64,000 bases of DNA from Microbispora bryophytorum (GTDB lineage: Bacteria > Actinomycetota > Actinomycetes > Streptosporangiales > Streptosporangiaceae): positions 496,001 through 560,000 of the forward strand of contig NZ_VIRL01000003.1 in the NCBI RefSeq assembly GCF_006874465.1, read 5' to 3'. Positions 26,470 through 36,600 of this stretch are shown piece after piece (position 1 is the first letter of the stretch; the number at the start of each line of letters is the position of its first letter). The notes under the pieces are model-generated. The model saw only the letters and a program-made list of their open reading frames with translations, did no database searches and was not told the origin of the DNA. The position numbers were made by a program, and so were the translations under genes.

Positions 26470-28257
26470 ATGAGGAGCGTCGTCGTCGCGTCGTTGGGAC
26501 TGGTCACGTTCGCGGGCTTCCTCGCGCCGTCCGTCCACGCCGCATCGGTGGGATCGGCGGCGGAGGTCAAGCGGCCGGTCGCGGAGGGGTACGGCGGGGC
26601 CGTGGCCACCGTGGACCTGGACGCGAGCAAGGCCGCGCTCTCGGTGTTGCGCCAGGGCGGCAACGCGATGGACGCGATGGTGGCGGGGGCGGCGGCGCTG
26701 GGCGTGACCGAGCCCTACTCGGCCGGGCTGGCCGGGGGCGGCTTCATCGTCTACTACGACGCCCGCAAGCGAAAGGTGACCACGATCGACGGGCGGGAGA
26801 CCGCCCCGCGGGCGATGACCTCGACGGCGTTCGAGGGCATTCCGTTCGACGAGGCCGTCACCAGCGGGCTGTCGGTCGGCGTCCCGGGCAGCGTGGCGCA
26901 GTGGGACATGGCGCTGCGCCGGTACGGCACGATGCCGCTGCGGCAGGCGCTGCGCCCCGCGATCGAGATCGCGGAGAAGGGCTTCGTCGTCGACCAGACG
27001 TTCCGCGACCAGACGCAGCAGAACTCCGTCCGCTTCGCCGACTTCACCTCGACCGCCTCGCTCTACCTGCCGGGTGGGCAGCCGCCGCCGGTCGGCTCGG
27101 TCTTCCGCAATCCCGATCTCGCGCGCACCTACCGTGAGCTGGGCATCCGCGGCCCGGCCTGGTTGTACGGCGGCGCGCTCGGCCGGGAGATCGTCACCAC
27201 CGTGAAGAAGCCGCCGGTGCGCAGGGGAACCACCAGGAACGTCAGGGCCGGCCTGATGGAGGTCTCCGACCTCAGCGCCTACCAGGCGATCGAACGGCCG
27301 CCCGCCAAGGTCACGTACAAGGGCCTCGACGTGTACGGCATGGCGCCGCCGTCGTCCGGGGGATCCACCGTGGGGGAGGCGCTGAATATCCTTGAGGCAC
27401 TTCCGAAGATCGGCCCGCACGAATATCTGGAGGCGTCCCGGCTCGCCTTCGCCGACCGCAACGCCTACGTCGGCGACCCGGCGTCCGTGGGCGTGCCGCT
27501 GGATCAGCTGCTGTCCGACGGGTTCGCCAAGGAGCGCGCCTGCCTGATCGGCCCGCGGGCGATGGCGCACCCCGCCGCGCCGGGTTCGCCCGACGGCTCC
27601 TACGCGCCGTGCCCCTCGGCGATCCCGGGGGCGTCGGGGGCGTCGGAGGCGTCGGTCCCCGAGGACAAGGAGGGGCCGGAGACCACCCATCTCGTGGTGA
27701 CCGACCGCTGGGGCGACGTGGCGGCCTACACCATCACGATCGAGCAGACCGGCGGCAGCGGGATCGTGGTGCCGGGGCGCGGCATCCTGCTCAACAACGA
27801 GCTGACCGACTTCACCTTCGGCCCGGCGCCGGGCGACCCCAACCTGCCCGCTCCCGGCAAGCGCCCGAGGTCGTCCATGGCTCCCACCATCGTGTTCAAG
27901 GACGGCAGGCCGCTGCTCGCCGTCGGCTCGCCCGGCGGCGCGACGATCATCACGACCGTGCTGCAGATCCTGGTGAACCGGCTCGACTTCGGCATGTCGC
28001 TCCCGGAGGCCGTGGCCGCGCCGCGCGCCTCGCAGCGCAACACCGCCGCCACCCAGGCCGAGCCCGCGTTCGCCGAGCGGTACGGCGCGGAGTTGACCGC
28101 GCTCGGTCACACGCTGACGAGCGTCCCCGGGTCGCCGGTGGGGGAGATCGGCGCGGCGACCGGCCTGGAGTTTCTGCGTAACGGGCGGGTCCAGGCGGTC
28201 GCCGAGCCCGGCAGGCGTGGTGGAGGCAGCGCTCTCGTGGTCAGTCCGCACCGCTGA
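26470..28257 (+). CDS. ggt: Gamma-glutamyltransferase
   Basis: Secreted N-terminal-nucleophile hydrolase that removes or transfers gamma-glutamyl groups from glutathione-like peptides. The 595-aa precursor has a Sec signal ending near VHAASVG. The large subunit carries the substrate motif TIDGRETAPRAM and GLAGGGFIVYY. Autocleavage is expected before Thr405 in GPETTHLVV, giving a small subunit with LLNNELTDF, PRSSMAPTIV and GSPGGATIIT. A low-complexity GASGASEAS stretch lies just before the cleavage site. Actinomycetes make mycothiol rather than glutathione, so the true substrate may be another gamma-glutamyl compound. It is divergent from the histidine kinase. Confidence 0.94.
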   Translation: MRSVVVASLGLVTFAGFLAPSVHAASVGSAAEVKRPVAEGYGGAVATVDLDASKAALSVLRQGGNAMDAMVAGAAALGVTEPYSAGLAGGGFIVYYDARKRKVTTIDGRETAPRAMTSTAFEGIPFDEAVTSGLSVGVPGSVAQWDMALRRYGTMPLRQALRPAIEIAEKGFVVDQTFRDQTQQNSVRFADFTSTASLYLPGGQPPPVGSVFRNPDLARTYRELGIRGPAWLYGGALGREIVTTVKKPPVRRGTTRNVRAGLMEVSDLSAYQAIERPPAKVTYKGLDVYGMAPPSSGGSTVGEALNILEALPKIGPHEYLEASRLAFADRNAYVGDPASVGVPLDQLLSDGFAKERACLIGPRAMAHPAAPGSPDGSYAPCPSAIPGASGASEASVPEDKEGPETTHLVVTDRWGDVAAYTITIEQTGGSGIVVPGRGILLNNELTDFTFGPAPGDPNLPAPGKRPRSSMAPTIVFKDGRPLLAVGSPGGATIITTVLQILVNRLDFGMSLPEAVAAPRASQRNTAATQAEPAFAERYGAELTALGHTLTSVPGSPVGEIGAATGLEFLRNGRVQAVAEPGRRGGGSALVVSPHR

Positions 28258-28286
28258 TTCGCTCAGCCCCGGTCGGCCTCCCCGGG

Positions 28287-28322
28287 TCAGCCCACCGCTC
28301 AGCCCACCGCTCAGCCCACCGC
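28287..28322. repeat. 12-bp tandem repeat TCAGCCCACCGC x3
   Basis: Three exact 12-bp units followed by a partial fourth lie in the 125-bp gap between the convergent ggt and monooxygenase genes. GTCGGC-type repeats continue to 28380. No hairpin terminator stands out. Confidence 0.8.
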
Positions 28323-28382
28323 TCAGCCCCCCGGTCGGCCCCCAGCCGCCCCAACGGTCGGCGCCCCGGGTCGGCGCCTCGG

Positions 28383-29846
28383 TCAGGCCTGGGCGCCGAT
28401 GAGCTCGTAGGCCGCCGGATTCACCTTCCGGGTCCGCGCCCAGTATTCGAAGGTGAAGCCGGGCCACAGGGTGCGGTTCCTGCCGTGCTCGTCGAGGTAC
28501 CAGCTCGTGCAGCCGCCTGCGCTCCACACCAGCCGGTCGAGCCGCCGCTGCAGGCGGTCGTTGAAGGCCCGCTGCGCCGACGGCCGTACGTCCAGGGCCT
28601 TCGCCCTGGTCTTCGACAGCAGCCGCAGGCAGTCCATGACATACCGGACCTGCGACTCGATCATGAAGACGACCGAGGTGTGCCCGAGGCCGGTGTTGGG
28701 GCCGAGCAGGAAGAACAGGTTGGGGAAGCCCGCGACCGTGATCCCGTAGTAGGCCTCGATGCCGTCGCGCCACGCATCCTGGATCTTGACGCCGTTCCTG
28801 CCGACGATTCGCTGCGCGTCGAGGGAGTCGACCACCTGGAAGCCGGTGCCGTACACGATCGCGTCGACCTCGTGTTCGCGCCCCGCGGCGTCCACGACCG
28901 ACCGCTCTGTGATCTCGGTGATCCCGTCGGTGACCAGCTCCACGTTGTCCCTGGTCAGCGCGGGATAGTAGTCGTCGGACTGCAGGATCCGCTTGCAGCC
29001 GATGGTGTAGTCGGGCGTCAGCTTCGCGCGCAGCCCGGGGTCGGGCACCTGCCGGGCCAGGTGCCGCTCGGCCATCGCCCGGTGGACCTTCATCAGCCGG
29101 GGATCGATCGTGAAGCCCACGGCACGGGTCTCCAGCAGCCAGTAGACGGCGTCGCGCAGCAGGCGGGCGCCGCCGGGCGTCTCCATGGCCCGCTTCAGCC
29201 GTCCGTCGATCGGCAGGTCCGGTCTGGGCTGGATCCACGGTGGGGTGCGCTGGAAGACGGTGAGCCGGCTCGCCTGCTCGGCGACGACCGGGACGAACTG
29301 GATCGCCGACGCGCCGGTGCCGACGACCGCGACGCGTTTGCCGTTCAGGTCCGCGGAGTGGTCCCACCGGGCGGAGTGGAACGCGGTGCCGGTGAAGCGC
29401 TCACGGCCGGGGATCTCGGGGAGCGACGGCACATGCAGGGCGCCGATGCCGGAGACGACGGCGTGGGTCTCGAAGGTCTGCCCGTCGCCGGTCGACACCC
29501 GCCACAGGGCCCGCTCGTCGTCGTACTCCAGCCCGCAGACCTCCGTGCCGAACCGCAGGTGGGGCTCCAGGCCGTACTTTCGGGCGCAGGCCCGCAGGTA
29601 GTCCCAGATCTCCTCCTGCGGGGAGAACAGTCGCGACCAGCCGGGGTTGAGCTCGAAGGAGAAGGAGTACAGCGGCGAGGGGACGTCGCAGGCGCAGCCG
29701 GGATAGGTGTTGTCCCGCCAGGTGCCGCCGAGCTCGTCGGCCTTCTCCAGAATCACGAAGTCGTGATAGCCGGCCTCTTTGAGCTTGATGGCCATGCACA
29801 GCCCGGCGAACCCGGAACCGATGATCGTGACGCCCGGACTGGGCAT
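28383..29846 (-). CDS. Flavin-containing monooxygenase (Baeyer-Villiger-like)
   Basis: FAD/NADPH monooxygenase of 487 aa. The FAD Rossmann is VTIIGSGFAGLCMAIKL and the NADPH one VAVVGTGASAIQFVP. Between them lies FTGTAFHSARWDHS, matching the Baeyer-Villiger fingerprint FxGxxxHxxxW. LGGTWRDNTYPGCACD and the C-terminal FLLGPNTGLGHTS also fit the group. Start ATG 29846 follows GGGGAGG. A TTGGA-N7-TCCAA inverted repeat lies 18 bp upstream of the start. Substrate cannot be predicted; ketone or sulfide oxygenation is typical. Confidence 0.92.
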   Translation of the reverse strand: MPSPGVTIIGSGFAGLCMAIKLKEAGYHDFVILEKADELGGTWRDNTYPGCACDVPSPLYSFSFELNPGWSRLFSPQEEIWDYLRACARKYGLEPHLRFGTEVCGLEYDDERALWRVSTGDGQTFETHAVVSGIGALHVPSLPEIPGRERFTGTAFHSARWDHSADLNGKRVAVVGTGASAIQFVPVVAEQASRLTVFQRTPPWIQPRPDLPIDGRLKRAMETPGGARLLRDAVYWLLETRAVGFTIDPRLMKVHRAMAERHLARQVPDPGLRAKLTPDYTIGCKRILQSDDYYPALTRDNVELVTDGITEITERSVVDAAGREHEVDAIVYGTGFQVVDSLDAQRIVGRNGVKIQDAWRDGIEAYYGITVAGFPNLFFLLGPNTGLGHTSVVFMIESQVRYVMDCLRLLSKTRAKALDVRPSAQRAFNDRLQRRLDRLVWSAGGCTSWYLDEHGRNRTLWPGFTFEYWARTRKVNPAAYELIGAQA

Positions 29847-29863
29847 GCGTCCTCCCCGTCCTA

Positions 29864-29880
29864 TTGGAAGATCTATCCAA
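29864..29880. promoter_or_regulatory. Inverted repeat TTGGA-N7-TCCAA before monooxygenase
   Basis: Perfect five-bp arms with AGATCT in the spacer, directly upstream of the monooxygenase ribosome site. The position suits repression by a regulator encoded elsewhere, since none is adjacent. Confidence 0.45.
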
Positions 29881-30008
29881 CGTATTCCGGCGCGTGGGCC
29901 GGGTCCAGTGGCCGGTGCGTCCGGCCGGAGCGGCCGGGGAGGTCCGTCATGGGGACGCCCTTGGCACCCCTCACTGTACGTACGCCGAGTCGTCGGCGGG
30001 CATGACAA

Positions 30009-30038
30009 AGCCGCCGACGGGCGCGGTCGTCGGCGGCT
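30009..30038. terminator. Terminator hairpin
   Basis: AGCCGCCGAC and GTCGGCGGCT form a perfect 10-bp stem with a 10-base loop, 13 bp past the stop of the small membrane protein gene (minus strand). Confidence 0.7.
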
Positions 30039-30050
30039 GGCACAGGTATG

Positions 30051-30227
30051 TCAGCGAACCAGCAGGTAGGCCACCACTGCGAGGATCACGACGACCGCCG
30101 CACCGGCGGCGATCCAGATCGGCAGGCGGGAGGACGGCTGCTCCGTGGAGGCCTCTGTGTCCTGCTGGTGCGCGAACGCCCGGAATGCCTGGGTGTTTCC
30201 GGCCGGGTCGATTTGAGGGTCGGACAT
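30051..30227 (-). CDS. Small single-span membrane protein, hypothetical
   Basis: A 58-residue protein: a polar N-terminal half (MSDPQIDPAGNTQAFRAFAH) followed by one C-terminal transmembrane helix (PIWIAAGAAVVVILAVVAYL) with a short LVR end. This is the layout of a tail-anchored protein. An ATG six bases upstream (30233) would add two residues. It is followed by a good terminator and is divergent from the SURF1 gene. Function unknown. Confidence 0.65.
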   Translation of the reverse strand: MSDPQIDPAGNTQAFRAFAHQQDTEASTEQPSSRLPIWIAAGAAVVVILAVVAYLLVR

Positions 30228-30365
30228 GGGCATGACTCTAGCGACACATGGTGCGCCCTGGCTGTGATTTGTCGGACTTTGCCCTCTCCTGGTGGTGGCT
30301 TGGTGTTCCCCCGAGGCACCGGCGCGAATACCGGACCGGTGTGGGCGGCGGATAGCGTTGTATCC

Positions 30366-31166
30366 ATGCTCCGCACCCTCCTGGCTCCCCGGCTGGTGGC
30401 CCTGCACCTGCTGGTCATCGGGGTGCTCGTGTCCTTCACCTTCCTCGGCCGCTGGCAACTCGGCGTCTTCGAGGCGTCGGGCGGCCCGCGACGGGCCCCC
30501 GACCCCGCGCCGGTGGCCGTCACCGAGCTGACCCAGGTGGGACAGCACATCGGCGGCACCGCGATCAGCCGCAGGGTGACCGCCACAGGGACCTACGACG
30601 CCGCGAACCAGCTGCTGGTGGCCGACCGGGTCGCGGACGTCGCCGCCCCCGGCGGCCGGGCGGCCAGGGGGAGCGGATTCTGGCTGCTCACGCCCCTGCG
30701 GCTCACGGACGGCACGGTCGTCTCCGTCGTACGCGGCTGGGTCCCCACGGTGGCTGATCCCGCCACGGCCGTGCCCGAGGGCACCGTCACTGTGATGGGC
30801 CGGCTGCGGCCGGCCGAGCAGACCGACGACGTGGTGCGCAGTGGGAATCTGCCACGTGGCCAGGTGGCGACGGTGTCGACGGCGGAGCTGATCAACGTGT
30901 GGCCGGAGGCGCGGGTGCGGGACGGGTTCCTCGTCGCGACCGCGCAGCAGCCGCCGTCCCGCGTCACGCCGGTGGCCGTGTCGGCGCCGACCGAAGGCGG
31001 CGGCTTCAACTGGCGCAACCTGGCCTACGCCCTCCAGTGGTGGATCTTCGCGCTGTTCGCCGTGTACATGTGGTTCCACTTCGTACGCGACGCCCTGCGC
31101 GGGCAGCGGGAGCGTAAGAGTGAGGAGCCGCAGCCCGCCGGGCCCGCCGCGCAGGTGGAGGCCTGA
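30366..31166 (+). CDS. SURF1 family cytochrome oxidase biogenesis protein
   Basis: A 266-residue membrane protein of the SURF1/Shy1 family, which helps assemble heme-copper cytochrome c oxidase. Two helices flank a large extracytoplasmic domain, as expected: the first in LVALHLLVIGVLVSFTFLGR with the family GRWQL motif, the second in LAYALQWWIFALFAVYMWFH with the NLxYAxQWW signature. The central VTATGTYDAANQLLVADR and VVRGWVP blocks are typical. DUF3817 follows 41 bp downstream. Confidence 0.93.
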   Translation: MLRTLLAPRLVALHLLVIGVLVSFTFLGRWQLGVFEASGGPRRAPDPAPVAVTELTQVGQHIGGTAISRRVTATGTYDAANQLLVADRVADVAAPGGRAARGSGFWLLTPLRLTDGTVVSVVRGWVPTVADPATAVPEGTVTVMGRLRPAEQTDDVVRSGNLPRGQVATVSTAELINVWPEARVRDGFLVATAQQPPSRVTPVAVSAPTEGGGFNWRNLAYALQWWIFALFAVYMWFHFVRDALRGQRERKSEEPQPAGPAAQVEA

Positions 31167-31207
31167 GCGGCCCTGGAGCCTGGACCACCAGGTGGCACGG
31201 ATATCGT

Positions 31208-31555
31208 GTGGTGACCGTTTCCCCAGCAGAGGTAATGATCGACGTGGAATCCGCGCTCAACTTCTATCGCGTCATGGCGTACATCGTCGGCGTGATGCTG
31301 CTCGTGCTGTGTGCCGCCATGGTCGTCAAGTACGGCTTCGACAGCGACACCATGGTCGCGGTCGTCGGGCCGATCCACGGCTTCCTGTACATGATCTACC
31401 TCGTGGCCGCGATCAACCTGGGCCTGATCAAGGCCCGCTGGTCGGTGGGCTACCTGCTGCTGGTGCTCATCGCGGGGACGATCCCGTTCCTGTCCTTCGT
31501 CCTGGAGCGGAGCGTCACCGAGCGGGTCCGCAGGAGGATCGCCACCGCCTCCTGA
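31208..31555 (+). CDS. DUF3817 membrane protein
   Basis: A protein of up to 115 aa with three or so hydrophobic helices. The DUF3817 pattern is clear: ALNFYRVMAYIVGVMLLVL, VGPIHGFLYMIYLVAAINLG and AGTIPFLSFVLER. It lies directly after SURF1, a common actinobacterial arrangement. Start choice is open: tandem GTGs at 31208 and 31211, or ATG 31235, which would remove nine residues but has its purine run too close. Role unknown. Confidence 0.88.
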   Translation: MVTVSPAEVMIDVESALNFYRVMAYIVGVMLLVLCAAMVVKYGFDSDTMVAVVGPIHGFLYMIYLVAAINLGLIKARWSVGYLLLVLIAGTIPFLSFVLERSVTERVRRRIATAS

Positions 31556-31566
31556 GCATCGCGAAA

Positions 31567-31596
31567 CGGCCGGGCGCCGCGACGGCCGCCCGGCCG
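31567..31596. terminator. Bidirectional terminator hairpin
   Basis: CGGCCGGGCG and CGCCCGGCCG form a perfect 10-bp stem with a 10-base loop between the convergent DUF3817 gene and the small membrane protein gene. Confidence 0.75.
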
Positions 31597-31624
31597 GTGT
31601 TCCCTCGCGGGTCTTGGCGGGGTC

Positions 31625-31819
31625 TCAGCCGCCGATCTGGCGGCGGCGGATGCGCCGCAGCCGCGCCCGCTGCGACTCGTCGAGCATGAAGTAGGCGACG
31701 ACCGGCGCACCCAGCGCGCCGATCGCGATCAGCCAGGCCAGGAGCGTCGGCACCGGAAGGATGAAGACCAGCACGGCCACCACCGCCGCGCCCACGTAGT
31801 ACTTGCCCAGTGGCGACAT
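31625..31819 (-). CDS. Small two-helix membrane protein, hypothetical
   Basis: A 64-residue protein with two hydrophobic segments (YYVGAAVVAVLVFILPVPTL and LLAWLIAIGALGAPVVAYFML) and a basic C-terminus (RARLRRIRRRQIGG), predicted to place the positive tail in the cytosol. The ATG at 31819 has AAAGGCC eight bases before it. A longer in-frame version to 32092 has no family-like sequence and was rejected. The 290 bases upstream hold no gene I can support. Confidence 0.65.
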   Translation of the reverse strand: MSPLGKYYVGAAVVAVLVFILPVPTLLAWLIAIGALGAPVVAYFMLDESQRARLRRIRRRQIGG

Positions 31820-32110
31820 CGTCAGGCCTTTCGCGTCGGGTCCCACGCGGGACGTCGTCCCGCGTCGCCTGGGAGAACGTCCGAAGTCCCGGCGGAGTTC
31901 CGCGAACGCCCGCGAGGAGACGGCGATCCCGGCCGGCGCCCTTTCGCGTCGCGGCGCCGCGGCGCCCGGGAGACGAGTGGCCGCCTCCGCCCGGCTCCGC
32001 GGCGCCGCGACGCTCTCCGCTCCGGTCTCCGGTCTCTGATCTCCGGCTGGGCCGCGCTCCCGACGTCGACGGGACGAACTCTGTTCCCGCACGGCGGCCC
32101 GCCCGCAGAC

Positions 32111-32704
32111 TCAGCCTTCGCCGGACTCCGACTTGCCCATCGCCTTGCGGATCACGTCGCGAGCGCGATCCATCATCGCGATCGGCGTCCCCATCAGTAC
32201 GTTCGCCGTCGCCGATTCGACCCCGGGGTGCGGGTGCGTGGGAGCCATCGCCTCGGCTGCCTTGACGCCGACGGCCATCGCCTTGCGCTCGCCCTCGGAC
32301 GTGCTCGCCTTGAGCTCGGAGAACTCGTAGCGCTCCTCGGCGGCGGCGTGGGCGAACACGGCGGCCCGCAGCCTCTCCAACTCCTGGGAGAACTCCGGCG
32401 TCGTCACGTCCATGTCGTCGAGGCGGCTGAGCATCTCCTTCGCCTCTTCCTCCTCCTGGAGGCGGTTGTCCACGATCGTGTCACCGCCGACCAGCTTGCG
32501 CCGCGCGTAGGGGTGGACGATCTCCTCCTCCGCCGTCTCATGGACGGCGAGCAGGCGGACGAGGCGGCTGAACGCCTCCTTGCGCTGCTCCCCCTGGCAT
32601 CTGTCGACCTCGTCGAACAACTCGCGGATGAGCACGTGCTGCTGTGTTAGGAGATCGATCACGTCGTTCTCCCGCATGGTCTCCGGCCTTGACTGGCGGT
32701 CCAT
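32111..32704 (-). CDS. Hemerythrin-like (HHE) domain protein
   Basis: A 197-residue helical protein with the HHE cation-binding fold. Iron ligands are visible as His in LLTQQHVLIRELFDEV, HETAEEEIVHPYARR and FAHAAAEERYEF. Such proteins bind a non-heme di-iron site and are linked to oxygen or nitric-oxide stress. The C-terminal extension (THPHPGVESATANVLMGTPI) is typical of the actinobacterial group. Start ATG 32704 follows GGAGGCGCT. Confidence 0.9.
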   Translation of the reverse strand: MDRQSRPETMRENDVIDLLTQQHVLIRELFDEVDRCQGEQRKEAFSRLVRLLAVHETAEEEIVHPYARRKLVGGDTIVDNRLQEEEEAKEMLSRLDDMDVTTPEFSQELERLRAAVFAHAAAEERYEFSELKASTSEGERKAMAVGVKAAEAMAPTHPHPGVESATANVLMGTPIAMMDRARDVIRKAMGKSESGEG

Positions 32705-32904
32705 AGCGCCTCCTATCTGGTCATATCGGGGCTACCCGCAACCGGGAAGCGAAACCCCTGACCTGCGGATCCGGCTCACAGAAGCGATGCCATGGTCCGC
32801 GGCGCCCCGGCGTGGGCGGCGTGGGCGGCGGATATTCACCGATGCACGGGATCTGCACACTTCCGGACGACAGCTCTGCACAGAGGGCATCTACGCTTCC
32901 CTCC

Positions 32905-33594
32905 ATGGCTACCCCTCAGCAACGCCGCGTCCTGGTGGTGGAGGACGACGACACCATCGCGAACGCCGTACGGCTCCGCCTCGCGGCGGAGGGCTTCGAC
33001 GTACGTGTCGAGGGCGACGGGGAGGGGGCGCTCGCCGCCTACGCGAAGGCGGAGCCCGACGTCGTCGTCCTCGACCGGCTGCTGCCGGGACTGGACGGGC
33101 TCGAGGTGTGCCGCAGGATGCAGGCCGCCCGGCCGGTTCCGGTGCTGATGCTCACCGCGCTCGGCGAGGAGACGGACGTGCTGGTCGGCCTGGGGGTGGG
33201 GGCCGACGACTACATCACCAAGCCGTTCAGCATGCGGGAACTCGTCGCGAGGATCCACGCGCTGCTGCGGCGGGTGGAGCGGGCCAGCCTGCTGGCTCAC
33301 GAGGACACCGTGATCCGGGTGGGCGAGGTGGAGATCAACACGGCCGAGCGCCGCGTGTTCGTCCGCGGGGCCGAGGCCCAGCTCACCCGCACCGAGTTCG
33401 ACCTGCTGCGGCGTCTCGCCGAGCGGCCCGGCCAGGTCTTCGAGCGCGAACGGCTGCTGTCGGACATCTGGGGCTTCTCCGAGGCCGCCGCGACCCGGAC
33501 CGTGGACAGTCACGTCCGCGCGCTGCGCCGCAAGCTCGGCCCGGAGGTCGTCCGCACCGTCCATGGCGTGGGATACGCGCTCGTCCGTCCGTGA
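32905..33594 (+). CDS. OmpR/PhoB-type response regulator
   Basis: Regulator of 229 aa. The receiver has VLVVEDDDTIANAV, the phosphoacceptor in DVVVLDRLLPGLDG, and the Lys in DDYITKPFSMRELVARI. The C-terminal winged helix shows LTRTEFDLLRRLAERPGQVF and VDSHVRALRRKLG. The ATG at 32905 lies shortly after TACGCT, a possible -10, so the mRNA may be leaderless. The kinase frame begins 24 bp after the stop, so it is the partner. Confidence 0.94.
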   Translation: MATPQQRRVLVVEDDDTIANAVRLRLAAEGFDVRVEGDGEGALAAYAKAEPDVVVLDRLLPGLDGLEVCRRMQAARPVPVLMLTALGEETDVLVGLGVGADDYITKPFSMRELVARIHALLRRVERASLLAHEDTVIRVGEVEINTAERRVFVRGAEAQLTRTEFDLLRRLAERPGQVFERERLLSDIWGFSEAAATRTVDSHVRALRRKLGPEVVRTVHGVGYALVRP

Positions 33595-33618
33595 CGCTTA
33601 TTTAGGGAGAGCCAGGCG

Positions 33619-36600
33619 TTGAGGCCGCTCGACTTCCTCGGCAGGATCAAGGTCAAGCTCGGCATCGTGATCGTGCTCGCCGTGGTCGCGGCGTTCGTCG
33701 TCAACGAGGTCGGCATCACCTCCGGCCTGTCCCGGGACCTCAGGATCGCCATCGCCGTCGTGCTGGCGCTGATCATGGTGCAGCTCCTCGCCCGCGGCAT
33801 GACCCGGCCGCTGCGCGAGATGGCCGCCGCCGCGCAGACGATCGCCAAGGGCCGCTACGGCCTGCGGGTGAGCGCGACCTCCCGGGACGAGGTGGGGGAG
33901 CTGGCGCGGGCCTTCAACGCCATGGCGGCCGACCTCGCCGAGGTCGATCGCCAACGGCGCGAACTCGTGGCCAACGTCAGCCACGAGCTGCGCACGCCGA
34001 TCACCGGGTTGCAGGCCGTGCTGGAGAACATCGTGGACGGCGTCACGCCGCCCGACCTCGACACCCTGGGCACGGCCCTCGCCCAGACGCAGCGGCTCGG
34101 CCGCCTGGTGGCCCAGCTTCTCGACCTGTCGCGGCTCGACTCGGGGGCGCGGCTGATCGAGCCGGAGGAGCTGGACCTGGCGTCGTTGTGCCGGCAGGCC
34201 GTTTCGGAGGCGACTCTCGCGCGTGACGACGTGACGGTGTCGAGCGCGGTCACGCCGGGGACGGTGCTGTCCGCCGATGCGGCCCTGCTCGCCCAGGTGC
34301 TGGCCAATTTGCTCGACAACGCCGTACGGCACAGCCCGCCCGGCGGCACGGTCCGGGTCGAGGCGCGGCCGGCCGGGCCGAACCTGGAGATCAGCGTGAC
34401 CGACGACGGCCCTGGCATCCCGGCGGCGGAGCGGGCCCGGGTGTTCGAACGCTTCTCGCGGCTCGATGCCGGACGGGCCGCCGACGCGGGCGGGGCCGGG
34501 CTCGGGCTCGCCATCGCCCAGGAGATCGTCGAATTGCACGGCGGGTCGATCGCGGTGACGGACCCGGTCCCCTCTGCGATCAACGCCGCGATGCGGGCCG
34601 CGATCACCACCGCGATCCCCGCCGCGGGACGGGCCGCAGGCGGAGGCCGGAGGACGGCCCCGGGGTGCCGGATGGTCGTCGTGCTGCCACGTCACGGGGA
34701 GGCCGCGGCCAGAGAGAGCACTGCCAGGGAGACCGTGGCCGGGGAGAGCACGCCCAGGGAGATCTCGGCCGGACTCGCCCTCACCGGAAGGGGACACATG
34801 GACGTCCGGAAAGCGGGCGCGGGCCGCACCGCCGGTCGGCCCGGCGGGAAGAACTCAGCCGGGGGCGACGGTGCCGAGCTGGAGGGTGCCGAGCTACGCG
34901 GTGCCGAGCTGCGCGGTGTCGAGCTCGGCGGTGATGGTGACGGTGCCGTGGACGGTGCCGACATCACCGAAGGCGCTCTCGTCGTGGCCGAAGAGCGGGG
35001 GGAGACCGGTGCCGTGCCCGCTCCGACAGGCGGCGGTGCGGAGCGGTACGCATGCGGCGCGCGGGACGAGGATGCCCGGCCGTCCGGGAGCTCGGACGGT
35101 GGTGAGCGATCGGAGGACAGCCCAGGGGAGAGGCCGGAGTCCGGCAGGCTGGAGTCGCTCGGGTCGGAGTCTCTTAGGTCGGAGTCCCTCCGCGAGGGCC
35201 AGACTCCGTCCCCGTGGGCCGAGAGCGCGCAGGCCGCCGCCGCCCGGATCGGTGACCAGGGCGTCTCTCCGGAGGGCATCGGTGCCGTCGGCGACGGCGA
35301 GGACCATGAGGAGTCCCGGCGGCCCGACCTCGTCCACGCACGAGCGGACCAGCAGTCCGCGGCCGCGTCGGCCGACGGTGCCGGCCCTCGGATGCCCGCG
35401 CCGCCCATGTCCCCATCGCCTATGCCCGGGTCGCCCGTGCCCGGGTCGCCCATGCCCATGTCACCTCCTGGCTACGACCGCGCCGGGCACCTGGCGCGGG
35501 TGGCGCTGGGGGCGGGCGTCGGCATGTTCGCCGGATTCCTCACCGGGCTGATCGTCTCGGTCATCCTCGGCCTGGGCGTCATGACGCTGCTGCTGTTCAC
35601 CGTCGCCGGCACGATCGCGGGAATGATGCGCGGCTCGTCATCGGCCCACCGAGCCGCGACGGCGGGCGCGCCGCCGTCGCCCTGGCCCGCCCCCGGGCCG
35701 TCGCCCTGGCCCGCCCCCGGGCCGATGTCCGGGCCTGTTCCCGGGCCGATGTCCGGGCCTGTTCCCGGGCCGATGTCCGCGCCGGTGTCCGGGCCCACAC
35801 GCGGGCCGATGCCTGCGCCGATGCCCGTGCCGGTCGCTCGTATGGGCTCCGCCGAGGCCGCGGCCCGGGGCGTGGGAGTCTCCCCGCCGCCCGCGGTGCT
35901 CACCACCCCGGCAGCCGCGGAGCAGCGGCCGGTCTCCCCGGAGCCGCCCGCGACCGGCCCGCAGGGGCCGGGGCGATATCCGCCGCCGCCCGCGTATGTG
36001 CCGCCGCCGCTGTTCCCGAGGCCGGAGCTGCCGGACGCGCCCCGGTGGCTGCTGCCCGCCGCCGCGGCGGCCGGCCTGGTCGCCGCCGTCGCGCTGCCGG
36101 ACGCGTCGCCCGGACTGGGATTCGCGCTGACGGCGGTCGCGATGGGTGCGGCGGCGTTCCCGGCGGTGCTGCCGCTCCGGCGAGGACGGATCGCGCCGTG
36201 GACGGTGGCCTTCGGCCTCCTGGCGTACGCGCTGGTCTCCGTGGCGCTGTTCCGCGACGCCGACTGGCTGGTCGGGCCGGTGCTGCTGGCCGCGTTCGGA
36301 GTCGGGTCCCTCGCGGTGTCGGGCGGCGGGCGGGGATGGCTCGCGGTGATCAGGGGAGGGGTCTCGGTCCTGTTCGCGGTGCTGCCGTTGCCGTGGTTCC
36401 TGGCCGGGCCGCTCCGGACGCTGACGCGGCGGCGCCGGATGCTGCCCACGCTGGTCAGCGCCGTGGTGACCATCGTTCTGCTGGCCGTCTTCGGCCTGCT
36501 GTTCTCCTCCGCCGACGCCGTCTTCTCGGCATTCCTCACCGACCTGCTGCGCGCGCCGGAATGGGCGCGGAGCCTGCCCTACCGGGTCTTCGTGTTCTGC

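Noticed and set aside
28261-28380. CRISPR-like array
   Set aside because: Units are 12 bp, contiguous, without spacers; this is a simple tandem repeat.
31820-32092. N-terminal extension of the small membrane protein
   Set aside because: Sequence is Arg/Ala-rich and unlike a signal or domain; the ATG at 31819 has the better ribosome site.
33598-34797. 399-codon frame antisense to the histidine kinase
   Set aside because: The sense strand encodes all kinase motifs; the antisense frame has none.
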